The notes beneath the pieces were generated by a model. That model was given only the letters and a program-made list of their open reading frames with translations. It was not told the origin of the DNA and searched no databases. A program made the position numbers and the translations under genes. 64,000 bases of DNA, taken from the NCBI GenBank assembly GCA_047518265.1, contig JAKZRG010000008.1, positions 1-64,000 of the forward strand, read 5' to 3'. Position 1 is the first letter of the stretch; each line of letters begins with the position of its first letter. The DNA comes from Oceanospirillum sp047518265 (GTDB lineage Bacteria; Pseudomonadota; Gammaproteobacteria; Pseudomonadales; Halomonadaceae). This document shows positions 16,655-25,135 of the stretch, piece by piece.

Positions 16655-17890
16655 ATGTCCTCAAACACTTCTCAAAAAACACTGCCCTTTGGTGAATTTG
16701 TGGCGCTATTGGCGTTACTGATGTCCCTAGTAGCCATGGCGATTGATGCGGTTTTACCGGCAATGATACAGATTGGCCAAGCGTATCAAGTGGAGAATAC
16801 CAATGACCTTCAGTTAATCGTTGGTGTGCTGTTTGGAGGGTTAGCCATAGGGCAGGTGATCTACGGCCCTATCTCCGATAGCGCTGGTCGTAAAATAGCG
16901 ATCTATCTTGGGTTATTAACCTTTCTCGTGGGTTCGTTTATATCGGCTTTTGCTGATAGCTACGAAATGATGTTAGTAGGACGCTTTATTCAAGGTGTCG
17001 GTGTTTCCGGGCCAAAAGTAGTGACCGTAGCTTTAGTGCGGGATCAGTTTGAAGGGCCTGCCATGGCACGAGTGATGTCCTTTGTTATGGCAGTATTTAT
17101 TATCATGCCTGCGGTTGCGCCTAGTATTGGAGCCGGTATTTTGCACTTGATGGGCTGGCGTGAAATTTTTGGCTTTTTTGTTTTACTGACAGGATTAACT
17201 GCTATTTGGTTTGCTATTCGTCAACCTGAAACCTTACCTAAGGATAAGCGGATACCACTTTCATTAACCACTATATGGCAGGGCACAAAGGAAACTATGA
17301 GCCATCCTGTTTCTCGTGCTTATACATTGGCATCGGGTCTTATCTTTGGTGCTTTTGTCTCTTATCTCAGTACGGCACAGCTATTGTTTAAAGATATTTT
17401 CCAGATAGATGAACTATTCCCGCTCTATTTTGCTGGTTTAGCACTGTTTGTGGGGATCGCTTCTTTAATGAACGGCCGGTTAGTGATGAAGTACGGCATG
17501 CAGCATCTGGCAACACTTGCGATGCAGGGTATGATGATTTTTTCGGGGGCTTTTCTACTGCTGCTATGGTTAAACGATGGTGAGGCTTCACTCTGGTTAT
17601 TTATGGGTTTTACAGCACTTATTTTTGGTTGTATAGGTCTACTATTTGGCAATATGAATGCGTTAGCAATGCAACCTATGGGACATATCGCGGGGATAGC
17701 ATCCTCCATTATTGGTGCGGTATCCACCTTAGTGTCGATTATTTTTGGTGGAATGATTGGCCAGACCTATAACCAAAGCCTATATCCTTTGTTTATTGCC
17801 TTTGCCTTATTTGCTTTTGGGGCTTTATTAATTAGCCGAAGTGTTCGGCTTGAGGCATTAAAACAGCAACAAGAGAAAGGCACGAGTTAG
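16655..17890 (+). CDS. Bcr/CflA-family MFS drug exporter
   Basis: About 411 residues with twelve transmembrane segments. The open frame begins at 16595, but the ATG at 16655 gives the usual family N-terminus, with the first helix (FVALLALLMSLVAMAIDAVL) near residue 15. The motif A loop GPISDSAGRKIAI and motif C-like GVGVSGPKVVTVALVRD are present, as is the Bcr-type PAMIQIGQAYQ start. The family exports drugs, sulfonamides, bicyclomycin or dipeptides by proton antiport. It is divergent from the Fur-box gene. Substrate unknown. Confidence 0.88.
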   Translation: MSSNTSQKTLPFGEFVALLALLMSLVAMAIDAVLPAMIQIGQAYQVENTNDLQLIVGVLFGGLAIGQVIYGPISDSAGRKIAIYLGLLTFLVGSFISAFADSYEMMLVGRFIQGVGVSGPKVVTVALVRDQFEGPAMARVMSFVMAVFIIMPAVAPSIGAGILHLMGWREIFGFFVLLTGLTAIWFAIRQPETLPKDKRIPLSLTTIWQGTKETMSHPVSRAYTLASGLIFGAFVSYLSTAQLLFKDIFQIDELFPLYFAGLALFVGIASLMNGRLVMKYGMQHLATLAMQGMMIFSGAFLLLLWLNDGEASLWLFMGFTALIFGCIGLLFGNMNALAMQPMGHIAGIASSIIGAVSTLVSIIFGGMIGQTYNQSLYPLFIAFALFAFGALLISRSVRLEALKQQQEKGTS

Positions 17891-17922
17891 CTATTATCTG
17901 TCAGGGCCGCTGTCATCAAATA

Positions 17923-18192
17923 TTAAGCCACAGCTTTGTTGTCTAGATAAACAGTACAGACAACGCGTAACAGTGAGGTGAAATTTCCCGTTTCACCTCG
18001 GCGCTCCATCACTTCCTGATATAGGGTATTAATAAATTGTGGTGTGCTTTGTTCTTCTGACTGTGCAATTTCATCAAGAGTATCCCAGAACCTCTGTTCC
18101 AAACGAATACTGGTGACGACGCCGTCAATACGTACTGAACGTGTGATCGTCTCGTACAAAGCAGGGTCGGTATTGGCGTAAATATCACACAT
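17923..18192 (-). CDS. ribbon-helix-helix domain protein
   Basis: An 89-residue protein with the core TRSVRIDGVVTSIRLEQRFWDTLDEIAQSEEQSTPQFINTLY, which is the ribbon strand followed by two helices of the RHH_4-type fold. It is the size of a stand-alone DNA-binding or AstA-like ribbon protein. The tail (FTSLLRVVCTVYLDNKAVA) is hydrophobic. GAGAG precedes the ATG by ten bases. It could be a small transcription regulator. No toxin partner lies next to it, so an antitoxin role is not supported. Confidence 0.82.
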   Translation of the reverse strand: MCDIYANTDPALYETITRSVRIDGVVTSIRLEQRFWDTLDEIAQSEEQSTPQFINTLYQEVMERRGETGNFTSLLRVVCTVYLDNKAVA

Positions 18193-18233
18193 TTAAATTT
18201 TCTCTCTTTTTCAGCGAAGGGAAATCAAAATAC

Positions 18234-18272
18234 AAAAAAGCGTTGATACAAGCGACTGTGCAGTATCAACGC
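18234..18272 (-). terminator. intrinsic terminator after the DJ-1/PfpI gene
   Basis: On the minus strand GCGTTGATAC (18272-18263) pairs perfectly with GTATCAACGC (18249-18240), followed directly by TTTTTT (18239-18234). The 13-base loop and ten-base stem make this a strong terminator, 40 bases after the DJ-1/PfpI stop codon. Confidence 0.85.
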
Positions 18273-18312
18273 CTCTGATATTTTCCAATTTACAGCCTGT
18301 TTTACCATAGTT

Positions 18313-18900
18313 TTACAGTTGTATTTCGATGCCTAGGGCAATTACAAACTGCGATAACCAAGCTGGATGAGCAGGCCAAGCAGGAGCTGTAATCAAATTA
18401 CCATCTGTAATGGCTTGATCCACAGGGATTTCTTGATAGTGGCCACCGGCATATTGTACTTCAGGAGCACAAGCAGGATAGGCAGAAACTTTTTTACCTT
18501 CAATGATTCCTGCTGCGGCCAGTAATTGTGCTCCATGGCAAATAGCGGCAATGGGCTTGTTCTGTTCGGAGAAATGACGAGTCATATCCAATACTTGTTG
18601 ATTCAGTCGCAGATACTCAGGGGCTCGGCCACCAGGTACAACTAAACCGATATACTCACTTGGGTCTGTCTCAGCAAAATTGGCATTGAGTGTAAAGTTA
18701 TGGCCCGGTTTTTCACTGTAGGTTTGATCGCCTTCAAAATCATGTATCGCTGTACGAACGTATTCCCCGGTTTGTTTATCTGGGCAGATGGCATCGACCT
18801 GATAACCCAGCATTGTTAAAGCTTGAAAGGGTACCATTACCTCGTAGTCTTCAACATAATCACCTACAAGCATTAGGATTTTTTTAGTTGCTGAACTCAT
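18313..18900 (-). CDS. DJ-1/PfpI-family protein
   Basis: About 195 residues. The ATG at 18900 has AGGAG six bases upstream and begins MSSATKKILMLVGDYVEDYE, the normal family start; the longer frame to 18966 is unlikely. The nucleophile elbow AAICHGAQLLAAAGIIEGKK contains the reactive cysteine and histidine, and the conserved glutamate is in DYVEDYEVMVPFQAL. Family activities include glyoxalase III, deglycase-like and protease-like chemistry; the YhbO/PfpI branch is stress related. It lies downstream of a MarR gene on the same strand, and may be part of its regulon. Confidence 0.9.
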   Translation of the reverse strand: MSSATKKILMLVGDYVEDYEVMVPFQALTMLGYQVDAICPDKQTGEYVRTAIHDFEGDQTYSEKPGHNFTLNANFAETDPSEYIGLVVPGGRAPEYLRLNQQVLDMTRHFSEQNKPIAAICHGAQLLAAAGIIEGKKVSAYPACAPEVQYAGGHYQEIPVDQAITDGNLITAPAWPAHPAWLSQFVIALGIEIQL

Positions 18901-18990
18901 CTGTGGCTCCTGCTTTAATTTGTTGTATTTGTCATTTTTGTGCCAGATGAGTGTAGCTAACGCCAATACACAGTGGGTAATAACCGGCTA

Positions 18991-19461
18991 CTACATATCT
19001 ATTTTGATCAGCTCTTCTGCTCGGCTACTCAATGTTTCCATTAGTTGATGCAGTGCTTGCTGCTCCTCTTTATTAAGAACCTGTAAGATCTTTTGCTCCT
19101 GATCCATCACTAAGGGCACTATTTCGTTGTATTGCTCTAACCCTTTATCTGTCAGGGTGAGAACCGAAATACGTCGATCCTGTTCACTCTTACTCTGGTT
19201 TATCAGTTCTGAATCTTTTAATACGCTGATTGCTCGGCTGACCTGCATTTTATCCAGACGAGTGAAACTGGCGACTTCTTTAGCAGACATGCTGTTATGC
19301 ATCGCCAGAGTCGCCATGACTCGCCATTCATAACGGCTTAAATTAAAACGAGCAGCGTAGTACTGAGCGATAGATTCGCTGACACGCTTTTCTAAGATGG
19401 ATAGTCGGAATGGAAAAAAACTATTTAAATCAATGATTTCATCAATATTGCTGTCTGTCAT
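18991..19461 (-). CDS. MarR-family transcriptional regulator
   Basis: About 156 residues from the ATG at 19461 (an in-frame TTG at 19479 is the alternative). The winged helix is clear: MSAKEVASFTRLDKMQVSRAISVLKDSELI then the wing SEQDRRISVLTLTDKG, flanked by the dimerisation helices. The DxR of the wing (QDRRIS) is the MarR signature. Divergent to the VOC gene, with two MarR-style dyads in between, so autoregulation plus control of the VOC gene and possibly of the downstream DJ-1 gene is likely. The effector may be an aromatic compound. Confidence 0.92.
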   Translation of the reverse strand: MTDSNIDEIIDLNSFFPFRLSILEKRVSESIAQYYAARFNLSRYEWRVMATLAMHNSMSAKEVASFTRLDKMQVSRAISVLKDSELINQSKSEQDRRISVLTLTDKGLEQYNEIVPLVMDQEQKILQVLNKEEQQALHQLMETLSSRAEELIKIDM

Positions 19462-19522
19462 TTTTACAAGCTCTGCCAAGTGGGCTAGTACCTATCATGG
19501 GTTAAATCATAAAACGAATTGA

Positions 19523-19572
19523 CAATAGTAACAAATGATACTAATCTGAATTGGTAACATTTGTTACTATTG
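19523..19572. promoter_or_regulatory. large inverted-repeat operator between marR and the VOC gene
   Basis: A perfect 15-base inverted repeat: CAATAGTAACAAATG at 19523-19537 and its complement CATTTGTTACTATTG at 19558-19572, 20 bases apart. The right half itself contains a MarR-type dyad GTAACA-TT-TGTTAC (19554-19567) and the left half has TAGTA/TACTA arms (19526-19543). The natural reading is two MarR dimer sites controlling both divergent promoters. Confidence 0.75.
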
Positions 19573-19702
19573 TTGGCGTCACACGAATCGATTCCATTAT
19601 ATTTCAACAAATAAAAATAAGATGGCTTTTTGAGCACCTGCACCTATTAGGGAGGGTGAAACAATAGCTTAAAGCATAAGTTTATAAAAACAGGTAGAAA
19701 AC

Positions 19703-20239
19703 ATGATTAATATCAAGCAGATACACCACGTGGCTTATCGTTGTAAAGATGCAAAAGAAACGGTTGAGTTCTACAAAGACGTATTAAACATGGATTTCCT
19801 GGTAGCGATTGCTGAAGATCATGTGCCTTCTACCAAAGAACCTGATCCCTACATGCACCTGTTTTTAGATGCTGGTAACGGTAATATCTTGGCATTTTTT
19901 GAATTACCGACTCAGCCAGAGATGGGCCGTGACCCGAATACCCCTGCTTGGTGTCAGCATATTGCTTTTGAAGTGGAAGATCGTGAAGCATTGATCTCAG
20001 CTAAGGCGGAATTAGAAGCAAAAGGTATTGATGTATTGGGTGTAACTAATCACGAGATTATCCATTCTATCTATTTCTTTGATCCAAATGGCCACCGTCT
20101 GGAGCTGACCTACCGTGATGGCACAGAAGAGCAGATGCAGAAACTGAAAGAAGTCGCCCCTTTGATGCTGGAAGAGTGGTCAGTCACCAAAAAAGCGCCA
20201 AAACATGCCGCTTGGTTACACGAAAAAGAATTTTCTTAA
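19703..20239 (+). CDS. VOC-family (glyoxalase/dioxygenase-fold) protein
   Basis: A 178-residue protein of the vicinal oxygen chelate superfamily. Two beta-alpha-beta-beta-beta modules are recognisable: IHHVAYRCKDAKETVEFYKDVL with a metal-binding His, FFELP with a Glu, CQHIAFEVED with the second His, and SIYFFDPNGHRLELTYRDG with the second Glu. The full metal set suggests an active metalloenzyme (dioxygenase, glyoxalase or similar). It is under probable MarR control through the operator 130-180 bases upstream. Aromatic or aldehyde detoxification is plausible but unproven. Confidence 0.9.
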   Translation: MINIKQIHHVAYRCKDAKETVEFYKDVLNMDFLVAIAEDHVPSTKEPDPYMHLFLDAGNGNILAFFELPTQPEMGRDPNTPAWCQHIAFEVEDREALISAKAELEAKGIDVLGVTNHEIIHSIYFFDPNGHRLELTYRDGTEEQMQKLKEVAPLMLEEWSVTKKAPKHAAWLHEKEFS

Positions 20240-20263
20240 ATATTTCTCCTCTGAGATTTCATT

Positions 20264-20300
20264 AATAGTTCGAAATACATCACCTGTATGACGAACTATT
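20264..20300 (+). other. first hairpin after the VOC gene
   Basis: AATAGTTCG (20264-20272) and CGAACTATT (20292-20300) form a nine-base perfect stem just before the main terminator. It may stabilise the message end. Confidence 0.5.
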
Positions 20301-20306
20301 GATAAT

Positions 20307-20354
20307 GGCGCTAACAGGTTCCCTTGTGCTGTTAGCGCCAATTTTTATTTTTTA
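20307..20354 (+). terminator. intrinsic terminator after the VOC gene
   Basis: GGCGCTAACAG (20307-20317) pairs perfectly with CTGTTAGCGCC (20329-20339), followed by AATTTTTATTTTTT. The eleven-base stem and T-rich tail make a strong plus-strand terminator. The stop codon of the convergent 85-residue gene lies within the T-rich tail. Confidence 0.88.
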
Positions 20355-20602
20355 CTTTTCTTTTTTAAGCCTTTTAGCAAGTTAATGCCTTTTTTGCGTT
20401 GGCTATAGGCCAGTAAAATATCCTTTTTCAGTTGTTTACTCTGCTCTGGGCTTTGGCTATTTTCCAATTCCATTTTGAGCGCTTTCTCATGCTGGCGTAG
20501 CTTTCGAATCACCTGTTTCAGATATTTCTTTTTTTCCTTGCGCTTTCTTTCATCGGAATTGAGATACGCTTCTGTGCGGCGAATCACTTTTTTGATATTC
20601 AT
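20345..20602 (-). CDS. small lysine-rich hypothetical protein
   Basis: An 85-residue, very basic protein that I do not recognise. It is predicted to be almost all helical, with long runs of Lys, Arg and Glu (ERKRKEKKKYLKQVIRKLRQ) and a Lys-rich tail ending KKKSKK. No transmembrane segment or cysteine is present. Its start overlaps the stop of the Na/Pi cotransporter-like gene (ATGA), so it is translationally coupled to it. The charge suggests binding to nucleic acid, ribosome or the acidic membrane face, but no function can be assigned. Confidence 0.7.
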   Translation of the reverse strand: MNIKKVIRRTEAYLNSDERKRKEKKKYLKQVIRKLRQHEKALKMELENSQSPEQSKQLKKDILLAYSQRKKGINLLKGLKKKSKK

Positions 20603-22425
20603 AACCGCTCTTCCTTAAGAGTTTTTTGCTGCTCAATCACATCACTGACCTCATCTTCATCCAGTGAAAGACTACGTTCCGCTTCTTTCAGCTTCAGTTC
20701 GCTGCTGGAAAACAAAACTTCACCCATCTGCACTAAGTTTCGAGTGACATCATAAGCGTAGCCGCTGTCATTCATCAGAGAGACTGACATAGGGGCACTA
20801 ATTAATTTTTGTCGGATCAAACTGCTTAAACTGTTGTTAAGATTTTGATCATACTCTTCCATGTCGAGCTTAAGACGATCCAATGACAAAACAATGGCAG
20901 AATCATCCCCTCGGCTACGTACTCTGTGTAACTCCCTTAAAACAGAGGCCAAGCGTATACGTATTGTGTCGTATTCATGTTGAATGTAGGGATTATCTGC
21001 CGAGATATAAGAGGATAGGTTTTTCTGTAAGTGCTTGGTGTCTTTGATTGCTTCAACAATATCCCGACCTGCTGCTCTTAAACGAAATAATTCTTCAGTT
21101 TGCTCGCTGGATAGTTCACCTTGCGCCAAGCTGATGTAATCTACAATGGCGCCATAAAGGTTTTTCACTGTATCTTGATATTGCTGATCAATATCTACAG
21201 CTAATGCTTTTCGAGACTTGAGAATTATTTCATCCATGGTGCAATCACTGTGGATATCTTTCAGCTCTAGACTCAACCCACCAGCGATAATCTTGACGGC
21301 ATTGTCATAGAGATGTAGGGTCTCTTGTCGGACAGCAGCTAAAGCAGTATCCGGTAGTTCAAAGGCCGCTTTATTAAGGTAACGAGGTTTAGACGCATGA
21401 GGTGTCAGTTCGGATTTCAGCGTTGTTTCCAGAAAAATGACCATACGGCTAATAAAGGGCAGCATTAACAGCACGCCGATAGTATTGAATATGGTATGAA
21501 AAACAGCCAGTTTCAGGGTGTAGTTATCCTCTGCTATACCTAATAGGCTGCTGGCAAAATCAACTAAAGAGGTCAGCTGATAGATAAAGGCAATAGCAAC
21601 CAAGCCTGTGGCGGCATTAAATATGAGGTGAGCACCGGCTAAACGTCGACCTTCTACGTTGGCACTTAATGAACCTAATATCGCTGTAATAGTGGTACCA
21701 ATATTAGCGCCAATAGCCAGTGCTAAAGCATTTTCATAAGTAATCTGCTGGGCACTTAAAGCGGTAATAATTAATACCAGTGTGGCATGACTGGATTGCA
21801 TTACAACGGTGGCAAACAAGCCTATAAGCGTAAATAAAAATACACCGCCGTAGCCAGAAACGGCATAGGCCGTCAGGTCTATCGTATCTTTAAAGGCTTC
21901 AAAGCCTTCTTTCATATGGTGAATACCGAGAAAGAGAAAACCCAAGCCAGCTAATACGTAACCGATACCCTTTAGTTCTTTGCTCTTTTGGAAAATGAGT
22001 ATTACACCAAAAACCAGCATGGGCATGGCATAAGTGGAGATTTTTACTTTAAGGCCTAATCCGGCCACTAGCCAGGCTCCTGTTGTGGTGCCAAGGTTTG
22101 CGCCAAAAATAATGCCGACGCCAGCGGTTAAACTAATGAGTCCGGCAGATAAAAATGAGATGGTAATGACGGAGACTAAAGAGCTTGATTGCATAATCGT
22201 CGTGCTGACGACGCCAAAGCTTAGACTTTTCCAGAGTTTGTTCGTGGTTGTTTTTAGGAGTTTTTCCAGCAAGCCACCAGTAAAGGCTTTAAAGCCTTCT
22301 TCCAGTGCTAGCATACCAAAGAGAAAAATAGCGACGCCTGCGGCAATTTCTTTAAAGTCAGAGCTAAGCCAAAAGCCATATGCCAAAACAGCAAAAATTG
22401 AAGGCAGGACCAACTTTCTAATCAT
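20599..22425 (-). CDS. Na/Pi cotransporter family protein (NptA/YjbB-like with PhoU-like domain)
   Basis: A 608-residue membrane protein. Two Na/Pi-cotransporter repeats are seen: the signature region SFGVVSTTIMQSSSLVSVITISFLSAG and GANLGTTTGAWLVAG in the first, and ATVVMQSSHATLVLIITAL plus AIGANIGTTITAILGSL in the second. After about residue 345 follows a long helical cytosolic region of PhoU-like character. GAGG lies upstream of the ATG. The E. coli homologue YjbB exports phosphate; direction here is not predictable. It is co-transcribed with a small basic protein. Confidence 0.9.
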   Translation of the reverse strand: MIRKLVLPSIFAVLAYGFWLSSDFKEIAAGVAIFLFGMLALEEGFKAFTGGLLEKLLKTTTNKLWKSLSFGVVSTTIMQSSSLVSVITISFLSAGLISLTAGVGIIFGANLGTTTGAWLVAGLGLKVKISTYAMPMLVFGVILIFQKSKELKGIGYVLAGLGFLFLGIHHMKEGFEAFKDTIDLTAYAVSGYGGVFLFTLIGLFATVVMQSSHATLVLIITALSAQQITYENALALAIGANIGTTITAILGSLSANVEGRRLAGAHLIFNAATGLVAIAFIYQLTSLVDFASSLLGIAEDNYTLKLAVFHTIFNTIGVLLMLPFISRMVIFLETTLKSELTPHASKPRYLNKAAFELPDTALAAVRQETLHLYDNAVKIIAGGLSLELKDIHSDCTMDEIILKSRKALAVDIDQQYQDTVKNLYGAIVDYISLAQGELSSEQTEELFRLRAAGRDIVEAIKDTKHLQKNLSSYISADNPYIQHEYDTIRIRLASVLRELHRVRSRGDDSAIVLSLDRLKLDMEEYDQNLNNSLSSLIRQKLISAPMSVSLMNDSGYAYDVTRNLVQMGEVLFSSSELKLKEAERSLSLDEDEVSDVIEQQKTLKEERL

Positions 22426-22754
22426 AGGTTGACCTCTTCCATGTCAAGGTTATTTATAATATTTTTGTTATTAAAACATAGGCTTGATGGTTTGTATTTA
22501 GTGGTTTATAGCTAAGGGTAGTTTGTTTTAAACTATAGGCCTGTTACATAAATAGGACTGAGATAGCTCTCTTTTTTATGTTATTTATTTATGTCGGGTG
22601 TTTTAAACGCTAGGTATCGTGTGTTTCAGCACTCTATTGGCATTTTTTGCTAGGAAAAAGGGGTATTTTAGTGGCTTGTGTTAAACTCTAAAGTGTCTCC
22701 GTTCAGTAATATTTGAATCTTCGGCTTTGGTTCATTTGAGTAGATAGGTTGCCC
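22426..22754. other. AT-rich intergenic region between divergent genes
   Basis: No gene is supported. It holds the divergent promoters of the Na/Pi gene and the c-di-GMP gene. Two inverted repeats are visible: TAGTTT/AAACTA at 22519-22535 and ACATAAATA/TATTTATGT at 22546-22594. They could be regulator sites, but neither matches a family I can name. Confidence 0.4.
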
Positions 22755-24980
22755 ATGACATCTGATTCCAGCTCCCAAGCCTATATTTCCAATCAGGAAA
22801 AAAAGACTATGGTAGAGCAAAATGTACCTGTGACCGTTGATCAACAGGAACAGATTATGGAAATTCAGCAGACCATTTTTGGTATGGTTGCTGAAAATAA
22901 ACCATATTTAGATGTGATTAATTGTCTGTGCTCTATGGCTGAGAAACTGCTACCAAACTCTATTGCCACCGTAATGCTAATGGATGAGGAAACAGGACGT
23001 TTAAATGTCTTGGCAGCCCCTAGTGTTCCGGCTGAAGGTCAACAATGTTTAAATGGTTTGTTACCTGGGCCTAATGCAGGTTCTTGCGGTAATGCGGTTT
23101 ATCAGAACCATCCGGTTTATGTAACCGATACCTTCCAAGATGAGCGTTGGTCAGATCTGCGTCAAATCGCCTATGATTTTAATTTATGTTCCTGCTGGTC
23201 TATGCCGGTGCAAAATGCAGAGAAACAAGCCATTGGTTCTTTTGCACTGTCCTCCTTTGAACATCGAAATCCCTCCGCTTTTCACACTCGCGTATTAAAA
23301 GTCGGTGCGGATATTATCAGCATTATTTTGTCCCGCCAGGAACAAATTTCAGCCTATAAAAAGCAGAAAAAGCGTCTGCAGCTGTTAGGTACGGCTATTG
23401 AAAATGCTTCTGAAGGTGTTGTCATTACGGATGACCGTAATCAGATTCTTGAAGTAAACCGTTACTTTGAACATGCAACAGGTTATGACTTAGAGGATGT
23501 TAAGGGAAAAAATCCTAGCTTCTTATCCTCTGGCTTACAGGGTAAAGAATTTTATTCCGATATGTGGCAATCATTATTAGACACAGGAAGCTGGAATGGT
23601 GAAATAGTTAATCGTCGCAAAGATGGTTCACTGCTACCACAGTGGTTAAGTCTGAATGTAATGAAAAATTCTGACGGGAAAATTCAAAACTTCGTAGCCG
23701 TATTCAATGATTTATCTGAGTTGAAAAAAGAGCGTGATCGACGGATTCAGGCATTAGAGGTCGATTCACTAACAGATCTTCCCAATAAAAATACTCTACA
23801 AGAGTCACTCCGGCTTTGTCAGGAGAATAATGGTTGTGGCGATTGTAAGACCAGCTGTTCTCTGCTTGTTTTAAATGTGAATAACTTTAGTTTAATCAAC
23901 TCAGCCTATGGATTGGACTTTGCTGATCGCTTATTAGTTGCGATCACCACTCAATTGAAATCCTTATTAGTGGGTGCTCAACTTTATCGATTAAACGCTG
24001 ATGAATTTGCAGCACACTATCGCTATGATATTGATTTAAATGATGTTTTTAATCGAGTGCGTCAATATTTCTTTCTAAACCAGATCAGTGTTGATGATTT
24101 GAGTTTCAACGTCAGCTTCACCTATGGTGGTGCGAAAGGCTCTGAAGATTTAATGCGTAAATCGTTGTTAGCCATTAAAACAGCAAAAAAAGGAGGACGT
24201 GGACGTTTCCATCTCTACTCTGGTGAAAACGATGAGGTGGAACAGACTCAGCGCTTAGACTACATGCACTGGAATACCTTATTGCATAGAGCATTGAATG
24301 AAAGCTGTTTGGTGCCTTATTTCCAGGGTATTCGAGATAATCATAAGGGTGAGATAAATCATTATGAAACTCTGATCCGCATGCATATCGATGGCACCGT
24401 TTATGGGCCGTTCCAGTTCTTGAATGCGGCTAAATTATCTGGGTTATTACCTTCATTAACTCGCTTAATGATAGATCGTAGTTTTGCCGTCATGTCGCAT
24501 CATGACTGTACCTTCTCCATTAATATTACGGAAGATGATCTTAGCCAGCAGTTTTTAGTGGATTATTTGGCTAAAAAGACAGAGCAGTACAATATTAAAC
24601 GAGAGAGAGTCACATTGGAGATTCTGGAAGGCGTAAGTGCTTCTGGCAAGGCCAATAATATTACCCAGTTAATAGAACTGAAGAGTATGGGTTATAAACT
24701 GGCCATTGATGACTTTGGAACAGAATACTCTAACTTTGAACGTATTCTGGAACTGGATGTGGATAGCATTAAGATTGATGCCAAGTACATCAAAAATATC
24801 GATGTTGACCGTACTAGCTACGAGATTACCCGTGCTATTGTCTTTTTTGCCCAAAATGCCGGAATCCCAGTTGTAGCGGAGTTTGTTCACTCCGAATCAG
24901 TACAGGCCGTTGTTGAAGCCTTAGATATCCGTTATTCCCAAGGTTATCTATTTAGCGAACCTCACCCTGAAATCTGTTAA
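22755..24980 (+). CDS. GAF-PAS-GGDEF-EAL c-di-GMP protein (degenerate GGDEF, probable phosphodiesterase)
   Basis: About 741 residues, cytosolic, no membrane segment. The GAF domain (about 40-185) is rich in cysteine and has the GSCGNAVYQNHPVYVTD pattern; PAS follows (about 205-325); then GGDEF (about 340-490) in which the active motif is replaced by NADEF, so cyclase activity is unlikely; then EAL (about 500-740) with the catalytic set ETL, NITEDDL, LEILEG, AIDDFGTEYSNF, IKIDAKYI and AEFVH. The first Glu, Asn, Glu, DD and Lys are kept. It is therefore most likely a phosphodiesterase controlled by GAF/PAS ligands. The ATG at 22755 is preferred to an upstream TTG. Confidence 0.9.
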   Translation: MTSDSSSQAYISNQEKKTMVEQNVPVTVDQQEQIMEIQQTIFGMVAENKPYLDVINCLCSMAEKLLPNSIATVMLMDEETGRLNVLAAPSVPAEGQQCLNGLLPGPNAGSCGNAVYQNHPVYVTDTFQDERWSDLRQIAYDFNLCSCWSMPVQNAEKQAIGSFALSSFEHRNPSAFHTRVLKVGADIISIILSRQEQISAYKKQKKRLQLLGTAIENASEGVVITDDRNQILEVNRYFEHATGYDLEDVKGKNPSFLSSGLQGKEFYSDMWQSLLDTGSWNGEIVNRRKDGSLLPQWLSLNVMKNSDGKIQNFVAVFNDLSELKKERDRRIQALEVDSLTDLPNKNTLQESLRLCQENNGCGDCKTSCSLLVLNVNNFSLINSAYGLDFADRLLVAITTQLKSLLVGAQLYRLNADEFAAHYRYDIDLNDVFNRVRQYFFLNQISVDDLSFNVSFTYGGAKGSEDLMRKSLLAIKTAKKGGRGRFHLYSGENDEVEQTQRLDYMHWNTLLHRALNESCLVPYFQGIRDNHKGEINHYETLIRMHIDGTVYGPFQFLNAAKLSGLLPSLTRLMIDRSFAVMSHHDCTFSINITEDDLSQQFLVDYLAKKTEQYNIKRERVTLEILEGVSASGKANNITQLIELKSMGYKLAIDDFGTEYSNFERILELDVDSIKIDAKYIKNIDVDRTSYEITRAIVFFAQNAGIPVVAEFVHSESVQAVVEALDIRYSQGYLFSEPHPEIC

Positions 24981-25012
24981 ACACAGATTTACACTTAAGT
25001 AAAAGCACTCCG

Positions 25013-25041
25013 ATATTCTCTGGCCAACGGCTAGAGAATAT
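25013..25041 (+). terminator. hairpin after the GGDEF-EAL gene
   Basis: ATATTCTCTGGCC (25013-25025) and GGCTAGAGAATAT (25029-25041) pair over thirteen positions with one G-T wobble and a three-base loop. A run of T follows after about 17 bases (25058-25064), so termination is likely but not of the tight canonical form. Confidence 0.6.
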
Positions 25042-25135
25042 GACAATTTCCTGTAGATTTTTTTGTTTGGCTGATGAATCTATTGTAACTTAGTTAGGTT
25101 TACTATTTTGAATGCCTAGCTGAGAGTGTACGCCT

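Noticed and set aside
17923..18192. Ribbon-helix-helix protein as antitoxin
   Set aside because: No adjacent toxin-like gene; the next genes are an MFS exporter and DJ-1/PfpI.
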